Source of the DNA: Agrobacterium salinitolerans
Lineage (GTDB): Bacteria > Pseudomonadota > Alphaproteobacteria > Rhizobiales > Rhizobiaceae
Direction of reading: 5' to 3'
Length of the DNA stretch: 64,000 bases
NCBI RefSeq assembly: GCF_002008225.1
Contig: NZ_MRDH01000006.1
Coordinates: forward strand, 620,001-684,000
Shown here: in pieces, positions 51,745 through 61,268 of the stretch
Numbering within the stretch: the stretch's first letter is position 1
How the letters are laid out: every line of letters starts with the position of its first letter
The notes under the pieces: generated by a model
What the model saw: the letters and a program-made list of their open reading frames with translations, nothing else
Databases searched by the model: none
What the model was told of the DNA's origin: nothing
Translations under genes and position numbers: made by a program

Positions 51745-53883
51745 TCAGTGGGCAAGAACAGCCAGCAGCAGCAGCGCCACGATATTGGTGATCTTGATAG
51801 CCGGGTTGACGGCCGGACCCGCGGTATCCTTGTAGGGATCGCCGACCGTGTCGCCCGTTACCGATGCCTTGTGCGCCTCGGAACCCTTGACGTGGCGCAC
51901 GCCGTCCTTGTCGATGAAGCCATCTTCGAAGCTCTTCTTGGCGTTGTCCCAGGCGCCACCACCCGACGTCATGGAAATTGCCACGAACAGCCCGTTGATG
52001 ATGACACCCAGCAGGGACGCACCCAGCGCGGCAAAGGCTGATGCCTTGGAGCCCGAGATCAGCAGAACGCCGAAATAAACCACGAGCGGCGCCAGAACCG
52101 GCAGAAGCGACGGAATGACCATTTCCCTGATCGCCGCCTTGGTCAAAAGGTCCACGGCCCTGCCGTAGTCCGGCTTTTCCGTACCGGCCATGATGCCGGG
52201 TTTTTCGCGGAACTGGCGGCGGACCTCCTCAACGATCGAGCTTGCCGCCTTGCCCACCGCCGTCATGGCGATGCCGCCGAAGAGATAGGGAATGAGACCA
52301 CCGAACAGCAGGCCGGCAACCACGTAAGGATTGGCGAGGCTGAAGGAAATCTCGCCTATATCCTTGAAGTAGGGATAGGTCTCGCCATTGGCGGCGAAAT
52401 AGGAGAGGTCGTTGGCATAGGCCGCAAATAGCACCAATGCGCCGAGACCAGCCGAACCGATGGCGTAACCCTTGGTCACCGCCTTGGTGGTGTTGCCGAC
52501 GGCGTCCAGCGCATCGGTCGCCTTGCGCACGTCGGGATCGAGACCGGCCATTTCAGCGATACCGCCCGCATTGTCCGTGACCGGGCCGAAGGCGTCGAGC
52601 GCGACGATCATGCCCGCCAGCCCGAGCATGGCGGTGACGGCGATGCCGGTGCCGAACAGGCCGCCGAGCTGGTAGGTTCCGATGATGCCGCCGACGATGA
52701 CGATGGCCGGCAGCGCCGTCGATTCCAGCGAGACCGCAAGGCCCTGGATGACGTTGGTGCCATGGCCGGTGACCGATGCCTGGGCGATGGAGTTGACCGG
52801 TCGCTTGTTGGTGCCAGTATAATATTCGGTAATGACGACGATCAGCGCCGTTACGACGAGGCCGACCAATCCGCAGAAGAAGAGGTTGGTGCCGGTGATT
52901 TCCATGCCGGCCACCGTGCCAACCGTTCTCCAGCCGACCGTGGCATGAGTGGCGACCGCAAGACCGGCGACCGAGAACACGCCAGTGGCGATCAGCCCCT
53001 TGTAGAGCGCGCCCATGATGGAGTTGTTGGTGCCGAGCTTCACGAAGAAGGTGCCGGCAATCGAGGTCAGGATGCAGGCACCGCAGATCGCCAGCGGATA
53101 GACCATGGCGCTTTCCAGAATCGGCGTTCCCGCAAAGAAGATCGCGGCGAGAACCATGGTCGCGACCACGGAGACAGCATAGGTTTCGAACAGGTCGGCC
53201 GCCATACCGGCGCAATCACCGACGTTATCGCCGACATTGTCGGCAATGGTCGCCGGGTTGCGCGGATCGTCCTCCGGAATGCCGGCTTCCACCTTGCCGA
53301 CGAGATCGCCGCCGACATCCGCACCCTTGGTGAAGATGCCGCCGCCGAGGCGGGCGAAGATGGAGATCAGCGATGCGCCGAAACCGAGCGACACCAGCGC
53401 GTCGATCACCTCACGCGATCCTGCAGGATGGCCCATCACCGAGGTCAAAACGAAATAATAGATCGAGACGCCGAGCAGCGCGAGGCCCGCCACCAGCATG
53501 CCGGTGATGGCGCCCGATTTGAAGGCGATATCGAGGCCGGCACCAAGGCTATGAGATGCAGCCTGCGCCGTGCGCAGATTGGCGCGCACGGAGACATGCA
53601 TGCCGACAAAACCGGCGACACCAGACAGAACCGCGCCGATGATGAAACCTATGGCGGCCATGGATGACAGAAGATACCAGGCCAGAACGGCGACGATCAG
53701 CCCGACGATGGCGATGGTGAGATATTGACGGGTGAGATAAGCCTGCGCACCTTCACGGATAAAACCTGCTATTTCACGCATACGCTCGTTGCCCTGATCG
53801 GCGTCGAGAACGCTCTTGGTCGCCCATACCGCGTAAACCACGGACAGGACACCGCATAAAATTACTATGGGTATTACGGTCAT
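51745..53883 (-). CDS. hppA: Membrane proton-pumping pyrophosphatase (K+-independent type)
   Basis: The 712-residue protein has about sixteen membrane helices and pumps H+ using pyrophosphate. The substrate site is [35 protein letters not shown] (35 positions, described by its ends [10 protein letters not shown] and NVGDNVGD), with a second acidic cluster near DNAGGIAEM. The segment [10 protein letters not shown] has Lys where K+-dependent enzymes have Ala, which marks the K+-independent H+-pumping class. ATG 53883 has GGAGG 9 nt upstream; a GTG at 53889 is too close to it. Confidence 0.95.
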   Translation of the reverse strand: MTVIPIVILCGVLSVVYAVWATKSVLDADQGNERMREIAGFIREGAQAYLTRQYLTIAIVGLIVAVLAWYLLSSMAAIGFIIGAVLSGVAGFVGMHVSVRANLRTAQAASHSLGAGLDIAFKSGAITGMLVAGLALLGVSIYYFVLTSVMGHPAGSREVIDALVSLGFGASLISIFARLGGGIFTKGADVGGDLVGKVEAGIPEDDPRNPATIADNVGDNVGDCAGMAADLFETYAVSVVATMVLAAIFFAGTPILESAMVYPLAICGACILTSIAGTFFVKLGTNNSIMGALYKGLIATGVFSVAGLAVATHATVGWRTVGTVAGMEITGTNLFFCGLVGLVVTALIVVITEYYTGTNKRPVNSIAQASVTGHGTNVIQGLAVSLESTALPAIVIVGGIIGTYQLGGLFGTGIAVTAMLGLAGMIVALDAFGPVTDNAGGIAEMAGLDPDVRKATDALDAVGNTTKAVTKGYAIGSAGLGALVLFAAYANDLSYFAANGETYPYFKDIGEISFSLANPYVVAGLLFGGLIPYLFGGIAMTAVGKAASSIVEEVRRQFREKPGIMAGTEKPDYGRAVDLLTKAAIREMVIPSLLPVLAPLVVYFGVLLISGSKASAFAALGASLLGVIINGLFVAISMTSGGGAWDNAKKSFEDGFIDKDGVRHVKGSEAHKASVTGDTVGDPYKDTAGPAVNPAIKITNIVALLLLAVLAH

Positions 53884-54101
53884 GCGCACTTACCTCCCAA
53901 AAGGCCGGGTCTCACTCCCTCCCCGGCGTGGCGAAACCTTGTGCAGGGAGATGCGGACGGCCTGTCCCAAATCCCGTCTTGGGCATTTGTTCCCCTCCCA
54001 AGGAAAAATGTCCTCGCAGCGGAGATTGCGTTGGCGCGAGGTGTCGCGTCAAGCCCACAAATTTGCCTGAAACTTGAAAGGAGTAGAGCGTGGCGCGAGA
54101 C

Positions 54102-55325
54102 TCAGGCCGCTTTTTTGCGACTTGTCAGGACGAGCGACAGGACAAGCAGAAGGCAAAGCCCGGCAACCGGCCAAATAACGAGGTTCATTACCGACCAGCC
54201 CCAGGCCGTAAACACCTTGCCGGAAGAGAAGGATGACAGGGCCACGGTGCCGAACAGCACGATATCGTGGAAGCCCTGCACCTTGTCCGCCTCATGCGGG
54301 CGATAGCTTGACGTGATGATTGCGGTTGCGCCGATGAAGCCGAAATTCCAACCGAGGCCGAGCAGGATGAGCGCCGCCCAGAAGTTCCACAACTCGATGC
54401 CCATATGCGCGACGATGGCGCAGGCCATCAGCACGATGAGGCCCGCCGCGACGATTTTTTCCGAACCGAATCGGGAAATCAGCATGCCGGTGAAGAAGCT
54501 CGGGCCGAACATGGCGAGAACGTGCCACTGGATGCCAAGCGTGGCGAGTTCCGTCGGGAAGCCGCAGCCGACTACCATGGCGAGCGGTGCGCCGGTCATC
54601 ATGAAGGTCATCAAGGCGTAGGAGCCTATGCCGCAGATCATGCCCGTGATGAAACGCTGGGTTCGGACGATTTCCGACAACGGCCTTGGCGCCTCAGCGT
54701 GCGTGGCGGCAGCCTTGGGATCGGGCAGTTTCAAGAACGCCAAAATGACAATGGATAAAAGCCCCAGCGGAACGAGCGCGATAAAGGCCCCCGCAAAGGT
54801 GACCGGCGCAAGCAGGTCCTTGCCGAAAATCGCGAGCTGTGGTCCGACGATGGCCGAGATGATGCCGCCAGCCAGAATCCAGGAGATCGCTTTCGGTTTG
54901 TAGAAGGATGGCGAGGCGTCAGCTGCGGCGAAGCGAATTTTTTGCGTAAAGCCGCCGGAAATGCCGATCAGCAGCAGACCGAGGGCAAACAGCCAGAAAT
55001 CGGAGCGGAAGAGCGCGACCGCGGCAATGCCGCCGCCGACAGAGCACATCAGCGCCCCGACCATGAAGCCTGCCTTGCGGCCGAGGAAGCGGGATGCGGC
55101 CGCCACGCAGATCGCGCCGAGCGCAACGCCGATATTGAAGCCGGTGAGAGGCGCGGTCGCCAGCGACTTGTCCGTCCCGAGCAACTGATAGCCGGCAAGC
55201 GCGCCGACCGAAAAGCTTAAGGGCGCGGCCGATCCCATGATCGCCTGCGCCATAGTCAGGAGGAAGACATTGCGCTTCGCCTCGTCCAGTTGAACTTCAA
55301 GTCCGGGGACGGAAACCGCGCTCAT
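54102..55325 (-). CDS. MFS transporter
   Basis: The 407-residue transporter has twelve predicted helices, with GFNIGVALGAICVAAASRFLGRKAG forming the loop 2-3 signature region and a longer central loop (KLPDPKAAATHAEAPRPL). Substrate is not deducible. GAGG precedes ATG 55325; the longer ORF (55358) includes part of the leader. It is upstream of hppA on the same strand with a 218-nt gap in which I see no feature. Confidence 0.88.
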   Translation of the reverse strand: MSAVSVPGLEVQLDEAKRNVFLLTMAQAIMGSAAPLSFSVGALAGYQLLGTDKSLATAPLTGFNIGVALGAICVAAASRFLGRKAGFMVGALMCSVGGGIAAVALFRSDFWLFALGLLLIGISGGFTQKIRFAAADASPSFYKPKAISWILAGGIISAIVGPQLAIFGKDLLAPVTFAGAFIALVPLGLLSIVILAFLKLPDPKAAATHAEAPRPLSEIVRTQRFITGMICGIGSYALMTFMMTGAPLAMVVGCGFPTELATLGIQWHVLAMFGPSFFTGMLISRFGSEKIVAAGLIVLMACAIVAHMGIELWNFWAALILLGLGWNFGFIGATAIITSSYRPHEADKVQGFHDIVLFGTVALSSFSSGKVFTAWGWSVMNLVIWPVAGLCLLLVLSLVLTSRKKAA

Positions 55326-55353
55326 CTCTTCCTCATTTGTTATAGAGAATTTT

Positions 55354-55400
55354 CGCATTTCCGGACGGAAAAGCGGATTCCGTTTTTCCTCGAAATGCTC
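55354..55400. repeat. RIME-like palindrome, copy 3 (single palindrome)
   Basis: In reverse orientation this matches the first palindrome of copies 1 and 2 (GAGCATTTCGAGG ... CCGGAAATGCG). It lies between nusB and the MFS gene; the second palindrome is not visible. Confidence 0.6.
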
Positions 55401-55404
55401 TCAT

Positions 55405-55902
55405 TCAGCGTTTTGCCTCGCCGCGAACCTGTTTGGCAATGCGATCCAGAACCGCATTCACCAGCTTGGGCTCGTCATGCTCGAAGAAAGCGCGGGCGAT
55501 TTCCACATATTCCGTGACGATGACGGCGACCGGCACGTCCTTGCGCTCGAGAATCTCGAAGGTGCCGGCACGCAGGATGGCGCGCACGGTGGCATCGAGA
55601 CGCGACAGCGGCCAATCTTCCAGAAGGGCGGAGCGCACCAAGGGATCGATCTTCGTCTGATCGCGGACGACGCCGGAAACAATCGAACGGAACCATGAAG
55701 GATCGGCCTTCAGGTAGGTATCGCCATCGACTTCCTGGCCGAGACGGTGCGCTTCATATTCGGCAACAACTTCCATCACACCGGTTCCGCCGACATCCAT
55801 CTGGTACAGCGCCTGCACGGCCGCAAGGCGGGCCGCGCCGCGCTGGTTGGCGGGCTTTACCGAAGGCTGGCGCGGTTCGCCGCCGTTTTCAACATCCGAC
55901 AT
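55405..55902 (-). CDS. nusB: Transcription antitermination factor NusB
   Basis: The 165-residue all-helical protein acts in rRNA antitermination with NusE (S10). The family core is [24 protein letters not shown], then [35 protein letters not shown] and FVNAVLD-type ending ([14 protein letters not shown]). ATG 55902 is chosen; a GTG at 55914 would overlap the ribH stop. It directly follows ribH, as in most alphaproteobacteria. Confidence 0.95.
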   Translation of the reverse strand: MSDVENGGEPRQPSVKPANQRGAARLAAVQALYQMDVGGTGVMEVVAEYEAHRLGQEVDGDTYLKADPSWFRSIVSGVVRDQTKIDPLVRSALLEDWPLSRLDATVRAILRAGTFEILERKDVPVAVIVTEYVEIARAFFEHDEPKLVNAVLDRIAKQVRGEAKR

Positions 55903-55906
55903 GCGT

Positions 55907-56353
55907 TCAGCCACCCAGTTTCTTCTTCAGCTCAATCATCGTCAGAGCCGCACGGGCCGCGAAGCCGCCCTTGTCCTTGTCGGAGCGGCGCACGCGCGCC
56001 CAGGCCTGCTCGTCATTTTCGACGGTGAGGATGCCATTGCCGATCGGCAGCGATTCGCTGACGGCGAGATCCATCAGGGCGCGGGAGGATTCATTGGCGA
56101 CGATATCGAAGTGATAGGTCTCACCACGAATGACCATGCCGAGCGCAACGAAACCGTCATACTCCGTGCCGTCATTGTCTGCGCCATCGAGCGCCATCGC
56201 GATGGCCGCGGGGATTTCCAGCGCGCCGGGAACGGTGATGACGTCATAGGTGGCGCCGGCTTCATCAAGCGCGAACTTCGCGCCTTCGAGAAGCGCATCC
56301 GCCATATCGTCGTAAAAACGTGCTTCCACGATAAGAAGATGGGGTTGGGACAT
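55907..56353 (-). CDS. ribH: 6,7-dimethyl-8-ribityllumazine synthase
   Basis: The 148-residue enzyme condenses the ribulose-derived butanone phosphate with ribityl-aminouracil. The motifs [11 protein letters not shown] and [16 protein letters not shown], with the catalytic histidine in YHFD, are clear, and the C-terminus has [20 protein letters not shown] precedes ATG 56353. Position next to nusB is that of the RibH1 paralogue in Brucella-Rhizobium relatives. I see no FMN riboswitch consensus upstream. Confidence 0.95.
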   Translation of the reverse strand: MSQPHLLIVEARFYDDMADALLEGAKFALDEAGATYDVITVPGALEIPAAIAMALDGADNDGTEYDGFVALGMVIRGETYHFDIVANESSRALMDLAVSESLPIGNGILTVENDEQAWARVRRSDKDKGGFAARAALTMIELKKKLGG

Positions 56354-56517
56354 GATATTTTCCTGAAAAGCTTGACGCCGGATCATACCGGCTTTTGCGG
56401 CGGTCAAACCACGGCTGGCTGTTTTTGGCAAGTAATTTCATGTGTCGGCGGCGCAAGAGGCCGCGTCTGCCGGGCATTTGGCCCGGTTTCAAGCTTCCCA
56501 GCGCGGCTCCGCGACAA

Positions 56518-57150
56518 TCAGGTTTTCTGGAAGGCGAGATGGACGCCGAGCCCCATCAGTACCGTTCCGGCAGCGCGGCGGGCAAGCACCTGCACCGCGC
56601 TGGAACGCTTCAAACGTCCGACCATGGCGCCCGCCAGAAGGACACCGACGAGATCGGCCGAGGAAAAAATGAAATTGACGGCGATGCCGAGGATCAGGAA
56701 CTGCAACCAGACCGGAAAGGCAGCCGCCGGATCGACAAATTGCGGCAGGAAGGCCAGAAAGAACAGCGCCGTCTTCGGGTTGAGCACATCGACGATGATG
56801 CTGTCGATAAAGGCGCGGCGGGCCGATTTCGGCTCGATGGTCAGATTGACCGCCTCGCCCTCGAGCTTGCTGCGCAGCATCGAGAAACCGAGCCAGACGA
56901 GATAAAGCGCGCCGCAGAGCTTCACGGCGAGATAAAGCCAGGGAACGGCCAGAAACAGCACCGAAAGCCCTGCCGCAGAAGCGAAAATGTGGAAATAGCA
57001 GCCGACATGGATGCCAAGCACCGCCATCAGCCCGGCAAACCGGCCGCGCGCCATGGTTTGCGCCGCCGCATAAAGCATGGCGGGACCGGGGATATAGGCG
57101 AATAAGGCGGTGGTTATGAAAAAGGCTGTCAGCAGTTCGAAGGACGGCAT
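56518..57150 (-). CDS. LysE-family amino acid exporter
   Basis: The 210-residue protein has six helices. The family motif is IPGPAMLYAAAQTMARGRFAG in the first loop, and LNPKTALFFLAFLPQFVDP is the second conserved block. It exports amino acids such as homoserine lactone, threonine or lysine; the substrate cannot be told. GGGGAAA precedes the ATG. It sits between ribH and ribE, splitting the riboflavin genes. Confidence 0.92.
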   Translation of the reverse strand: MPSFELLTAFFITTALFAYIPGPAMLYAAAQTMARGRFAGLMAVLGIHVGCYFHIFASAAGLSVLFLAVPWLYLAVKLCGALYLVWLGFSMLRSKLEGEAVNLTIEPKSARRAFIDSIIVDVLNPKTALFFLAFLPQFVDPAAAFPVWLQFLILGIAVNFIFSSADLVGVLLAGAMVGRLKRSSAVQVLARRAAGTVLMGLGVHLAFQKT

Positions 57151-57274
57151 GATGTATTTCCCCTACCCCGTTTGGAGCCCCAAAATGTCTTTATAACGTT
57201 TACGCTCCAATCGGAAGCAGGGTGTCGGACAAGAATTGATCTGCCGCGACGTCCGCTGACTCATCCTCCTCAGT

Positions 57275-57886
57275 TTAAGCCGACGGAAATTCTGCAAGCC
57301 TTGCGGCGTAACGCGCCATGGTGTCGACTTCGAAATTCACGAAATCGCCCGGCTGGCGTTCGCCCCAGGTGGTGACGGCGAGCGTATGGCGGATCAACAG
57401 CACGTCGAAATCTGTGCCTTCGACGGCGTTGACGGTCAGCGAGGTGCCGTCGAGCGCCACGGAACCCTTGGGCGCCACGAATTTCGCCAGATGCTCCGGA
57501 GCGCGCAGGCGAATGCGCACCGCCTCGCCTTCGGGTTCCACCGAAAGTATTTCCGCCTTGCCATCGACATGGCCGGAAACGATGTGGCCGCCAAGCTCAT
57601 CGCCGATCTTCAGCGCCCGTTCCAGATTGACATGGGTACCCTTTTGCCAGCCGGCAATCGTTGTCAGGCGCAGCGCCTCTTCCCAGGCCTCGACCTCGTA
57701 CCAGCGCTCATTGCTGCCGTCCTCCGGCAGTCTCGTTACCGTCAGGCAGACGCCGCCATGGGAGATCGATGCGCCCATATCGATGGTCTTTGGATCGTAA
57801 TTGGTCGCCACCCGCAGACGCACGCCTTCGGCCAGAGCTTCCAGCTCGGATACGGTTCCGACATCGGTGACAATTCCGGTAAACAT
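57275..57886 (-). CDS. ribE: Riboflavin synthase alpha chain
   Basis: The 203-residue enzyme has two lumazine-binding domains, each starting with a similar motif: MFTGIVTDVGTV at residue 1 and GHIVSGHVDG in the middle. It dismutates two lumazine molecules to riboflavin. ATG 57886 shares one base with the ribD stop codon, so translation is coupled. A TTG at 57889 is rejected. AAAGG lies 8 nt upstream. Confidence 0.95.
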   Translation of the reverse strand: MFTGIVTDVGTVSELEALAEGVRLRVATNYDPKTIDMGASISHGGVCLTVTRLPEDGSNERWYEVEAWEEALRLTTIAGWQKGTHVNLERALKIGDELGGHIVSGHVDGKAEILSVEPEGEAVRIRLRAPEHLAKFVAPKGSVALDGTSLTVNAVEGTDFDVLLIRHTLAVTTWGERQPGDFVNFEVDTMARYAARLAEFPSA

Positions 57887-59130
57887 CAAATCGGCCTTTC
57901 ATAACAGAAGCAGCGATCCGGCCCATGGGCGGTCTCGCTGACCAGAGCATAGTCGCCCGTGATATCGGCACGGTTGAGCGGCGTTTCAATGCCGCCCTCA
58001 CCGATCACGACCGGGCTTTCGAACAGCATGATACGGTCCACCAGCCCGGCTTCAAGGAATGATTTTGCGGCAAAGGCGCCGCCTTCGACCAGAAGTTCCG
58101 ACATGCCGCTTTCGGCGAGGATGTGCAGGAGATTTTCGAGGGTGGGGGCTTCGAGAATCTCGACGCCGGCTTCGATCAGGAGTTGGCGGCGGCGGTCGCG
58201 GCTACCCCCCTTTGCCCTGCCGGGCATCTCCCCCTCAAGGGGGGAGATCGATGGGGCACCGTCCTGCCCGGCATTGACAGACAGAGAATGAGAAGTGGGT
58301 TCAAAATTTGAACGAGCGGGCAACGTCTTGCCAATTTCCCCCCTTGAGGGGGAGATGCCCGGCAGGGCAGAGGGGGGTATCGCCGCAACGATCACCGGCA
58401 CCTCCCGCGCTGTCTTCACCAGCTTCGATGTCAGCGGCAACTCAAACTGCCGGTCCAGCACGATCCGCACCGGCGAGCGATTTTCAAGACCTGCGATTCG
58501 AACCGTCAGCTCAGGATCATCCGCAATAGCGGTGCGGATACCGACGAGGATGCAATCACAACGCGCCCTAAGCTCATGCACGGCATGGCGGGCCTCGGGC
58601 CCGGTGATCGCCACCTGCCCCTCACCTTTCCTGCCGATCATGCCATCGGCAGAAATTGCAAGCTTCAGAATCACATGCGGGCGTTTTTTCATCTGGCGCG
58701 TAAGGTAGCCTGCCAGCGCCCTTTTACCTTCGTCCCGCAACAGGCCGGTTTCCACGACAATACCGGCATCGCGCAATATCTGATAACCGCGGCCGGAAAC
58801 GCGCTCATCGGGATCATCCACCGCCACCACGACACGGGCGACGCCGTATTCCACCAAGGCATTGGCGCAGGGCGGGGTTTTGCCCCAGTGGGAACAGGGT
58901 TCGAGCGTCACATAGGCGGTGGCGCCGCGCGCCGCCTCGCCGGCGATTTCCAGCGCCTGCCGTTCGGCATGCGGGCGGCCGCCAACGGCGGTCACGGCCT
59001 CAGCGATGATTTGCCCGTCTTTGACGAGAACACAGCCGACGGAGGGATTGGTGAGCGTTTTGCCCTGATGGCGAAGCGAAACCTCGATGGCGCGGGCCAT
59101 GAACCTTTCGTCATCGGCACGGGTGGTCAC
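57886..59130 (-). CDS. ribD: Bifunctional riboflavin deaminase/reductase carrying a palindromic-repeat insertion
   Basis: RibD has a deaminase domain (about residues 8-145) with zinc ligands in GRPHAERQAL and TLEPCSHWGKTPPCANAL, and a reductase domain (about 150-414) with RPHVILKLAISADG and LLVEGGA. The reductase is interrupted between VPVIVAA (residue 250) and DRRRQLLIEAG (residue 312) by about 62 residues (PPSALPGISPSRGEIG ... SPLEGEMPGRAKGG) encoded by an inverted repeat at 58202-58380. The frame stays open and total length is 414 residues instead of about 350-380. GTG 59130 has GGAG 7 nt upstream. The insertion falls in a surface loop by position, so activity is probably kept (inference). 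Confidence 0.93.
   Translation of the reverse strand: MTTRADDERFMARAIEVSLRHQGKTLTNPSVGCVLVKDGQIIAEAVTAVGGRPHAERQALEIAGEAARGATAYVTLEPCSHWGKTPPCANALVEYGVARVVVAVDDPDERVSGRGYQILRDAGIVVETGLLRDEGKRALAGYLTRQMKKRPHVILKLAISADGMIGRKGEGQVAITGPEARHAVHELRARCDCILVGIRTAIADDPELTVRIAGLENRSPVRIVLDRQFELPLTSKLVKTAREVPVIVAAIPPSALPGISPSRGEIGKTLPARSNFEPTSHSLSVNAGQDGAPSISPLEGEMPGRAKGGSRDRRRQLLIEAGVEILEAPTLENLLHILAESGMSELLVEGGAFAAKSFLEAGLVDRIMLFESPVVIGEGGIETPLNRADITGDYALVSETAHGPDRCFCYERPI
58202..58380. repeat. Long inverted repeat inserted in the ribD reading frame
   Basis: The arms 58202-58248 (CTACCCCCCTTTGCCCTGCC...) and 58334-58380 are reverse complements over 47 nt with only a few mismatches. The loop is 85 nt. 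The sequence resembles palindromic repeats found between genes in Rhizobiales, and here it lies inside a coding sequence. Confidence 0.85.
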
Positions 59131-59132
59131 GG

Positions 59133-59612
59133 CTAGACTCCGGCGTCCGTATCGCGGGCGATCTTGGCGTTGATTTCGGCAATCACGTTCTCAAAATCCT
59201 CGGCATGGCTGAAATCACGATAGACCGAGGCGTAGCGCACGAAGGCAACGTCATCGAGGCTCTTCAGTGCTTCCAGGACCTGGAGGCCGATTTCTTCCGA
59301 GGGAATTTCCGTCTCGCCGGAGCTTTCGAGACGACGGGCGATGCCTGACACAGCCCGCTCGATCCGGTCGCGATCGACCGGGCGTTTGCGCAGCGCGATC
59401 TCGAAGGAACGCACCAGCTTTTCCCGGTCGAAGGGCAGCTTGCGGCCGCTTTTCTTGATGACCATCAGCTCGCGCAGTTGCACGCGCTCATAGGTCGTGA
59501 AGCGGCCGCCGCAATCGGGGCAGATGCGCCGCCGGCGGATGGAGGTATTGTCCTCCGCCGGACGCGAGTCCTTGACCTGTGTGTCTTCGGAACCGCAAAA
59601 TGGGCAGCGCAT
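59133..59612 (-). CDS. nrdR: Transcriptional repressor NrdR
   Basis: The 159-residue regulator of ribonucleotide reductase genes has an N-terminal zinc ribbon [17 protein letters not shown] ... [12 protein letters not shown] and an ATP-cone ([23 protein letters not shown]). It senses ATP/dATP. AAGGAA precedes the ATG. It lies 2 nt before the ribD start and directly after glyA, the usual glyA-nrdR-ribD order of Rhizobiaceae. Confidence 0.97.
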   Translation of the reverse strand: MRCPFCGSEDTQVKDSRPAEDNTSIRRRRICPDCGGRFTTYERVQLRELMVIKKSGRKLPFDREKLVRSFEIALRKRPVDRDRIERAVSGIARRLESSGETEIPSEEIGLQVLEALKSLDDVAFVRYASVYRDFSHAEDFENVIAEINAKIARDTDAGV

Positions 59613-59624
59613 CGTCTTTTTTCC

Positions 59625-60914
59625 TTACATGTACGGGTACATCGGGAAACGGTCGGTCAGGCCGACGACCTTTTCACGCACCGCAGCCTCGACGGCGGCG
59701 TTGCCCTCGTCCGAATTGGCAACCTTCAGACCATCGAGAACCTCGACGATCAGCTTGCCGATTTCTCGGAATTCCGCTTCCTTGAAACCGCGCGTCGTGC
59801 CGGCCGGCGTGCCGAGACGGACACCCGAGGTGACGAAGGGCTTTTCCGGATCGAAAGGAATGCCGTTCTTGTTGCAGGTGATGTAAGCGCGGCCAAGAGC
59901 TGCTTCCGCGCGCTTGCCGGTGGCGTTCTTCTTGCGAAGGTCAACCAGCATCAGGTGGTTGTCCGTGCCGCCGGAAACGACGTCCAGACCGCCTTCGATC
60001 AGGGTTTCGGCCAGCGCCTTGGCGTTCTTTACCACCTGTGCGGCATAATCCTTGAACTCCGGCTGCAAAGCTTCACCGAAGGCAACGGCCTTGGCGGCGA
60101 TGACATGCATCAGCGGGCCGCCCTGCAGGCCGGGGAAGACGGCCGAGTTGAACTTCTTGGCCAGATCCTCGTCATTGGTGAGGATCATGCCGCCACGTGG
60201 GCCACGCAGAGACTTGTGCGTGGTGGTGGTGGCAACATGGCAATGCGGGAACGGCGACGGATGCTGGCCACCGGCAACGAGACCGGCGATGTGGGCCATG
60301 TCGACCATCAGATAAGCGCCGACTTCATCGGCGATCTCGCGGAAACGCTTCCAGTCCCAGACGCGAGAATAGGCGGTGCCACCGGCGAGGATGAGCTTCG
60401 GCCGGGTTTCCTTGGCCTTGCGCTCCACCTCGTCCATGTCGAGAAGGTTGTCGCCTTCGCGCACGCCGTAGGACACGACGTTAAACCACTTGCCGGACAT
60501 GTTGACTGGCGAACCATGCGTCAGGTGACCGCCCGAATTCAGGTCGAGGCCCATGAAGGTATCGCCCGGCTGCAGGAGTGCGAGGAACACGGCCTGGTTC
60601 ATCTGCGAACCGGAGTTCGGCTGGACGTTGGCGAAGTTGACGCCGAACAGCTTCTTGGCGCGCTCGATGGCGAGCTCTTCAGCGATGTCTACGAACTGGC
60701 AGCCGCCGTAATAACGCTTGCCCGGATAACCTTCCGCATATTTGTTGGTCATGATCGAACCCTGCGCTTCGAGCACGGCGCGGGAAACGATATTTTCCGA
60801 TGCGATCAGTTCGATCTCGTGGCGCTGGCGACCCAGTTCCTTCTCGATCGCGCCGAAAATATCCGGATCGGCTTCGGCAAGCGGGCGGGAGAAGAAAGCA
60901 TCTGTGTTCGACAT
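59625..60914 (-). CDS. glyA: Serine hydroxymethyltransferase
   Basis: The 429-residue PLP enzyme interconverts serine and glycine and supplies one-carbon units. The PLP lysine is in [16 protein letters not shown], with [27 protein letters not shown] and [13 protein letters not shown] as family blocks. ATG 60914 has AGGAG 9 nt upstream; an open frame to 61100 runs through a repeat region and is rejected. It leads the glyA-nrdR-ribD-ribE series. Confidence 0.97.
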   Translation of the reverse strand: MSNTDAFFSRPLAEADPDIFGAIEKELGRQRHEIELIASENIVSRAVLEAQGSIMTNKYAEGYPGKRYYGGCQFVDIAEELAIERAKKLFGVNFANVQPNSGSQMNQAVFLALLQPGDTFMGLDLNSGGHLTHGSPVNMSGKWFNVVSYGVREGDNLLDMDEVERKAKETRPKLILAGGTAYSRVWDWKRFREIADEVGAYLMVDMAHIAGLVAGGQHPSPFPHCHVATTTTHKSLRGPRGGMILTNDEDLAKKFNSAVFPGLQGGPLMHVIAAKAVAFGEALQPEFKDYAAQVVKNAKALAETLIEGGLDVVSGGTDNHLMLVDLRKKNATGKRAEAALGRAYITCNKNGIPFDPEKPFVTSGVRLGTPAGTTRGFKEAEFREIGKLIVEVLDGLKVANSDEGNAAVEAAVREKVVGLTDRFPMYPYM

Positions 60915-61268
60915 GATGAAGGCTCCTGAAACAGTAATGCGATGGCGTCTTAGCGCCCTGCCCGGACAAGAGCAATACGGGCAGCGAGATTTGCCCGTCA
61001 AACTGCGACGTTGGGGCGAAAAGTGACGGTTGTTTTTATGAAAAACAGGATGCGACGGAAAATAAAGGCGGCGCTTCGATGATGCGCGGCCAAGCCGCAC
61101 ACTCGCGTCATCCTCGGGCTTGTCCCGAGGATCTGCAACGCTTCTATTTTACGATAGGTGATTAGATCCTCGGGACAAGCCCGAGGATGACGGCGGAGGG
61201 ACTGGCCGGCTTTCCAGCGATCACCTCTCCCCTCGCCCACAATTCCAAGCTGACGGCAAAAAGCCTGA
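60915..61268. other. 354-nt gap upstream of glyA
   Basis: It holds the glyA leader and promoter, and the palindromic repeat copy B. No coding sequence and no riboswitch consensus is recognised. Confidence 0.5.
61106..61192. repeat. Dispersed palindromic repeat, copy B
   Basis: The arms CGTCATCCTCGGGCTTGTCC... (61106 onward) and AGATCCTCGGGACAAGCCC... (ending 61192) are perfect inverted copies over about 28 nt, nearly the same as at 27625-27710. Confidence 0.75.

Noticed and set aside
56354..56517. Possible FMN riboswitch before ribH or ribE
   Set aside because: The conserved RFN element pieces are not seen in the leaders of ribH, ribE or ribD.
59478..60929. 483-residue open frame opposite glyA
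   Set aside because: Complement of serine hydroxymethyltransferase, no ribosome site or domain.
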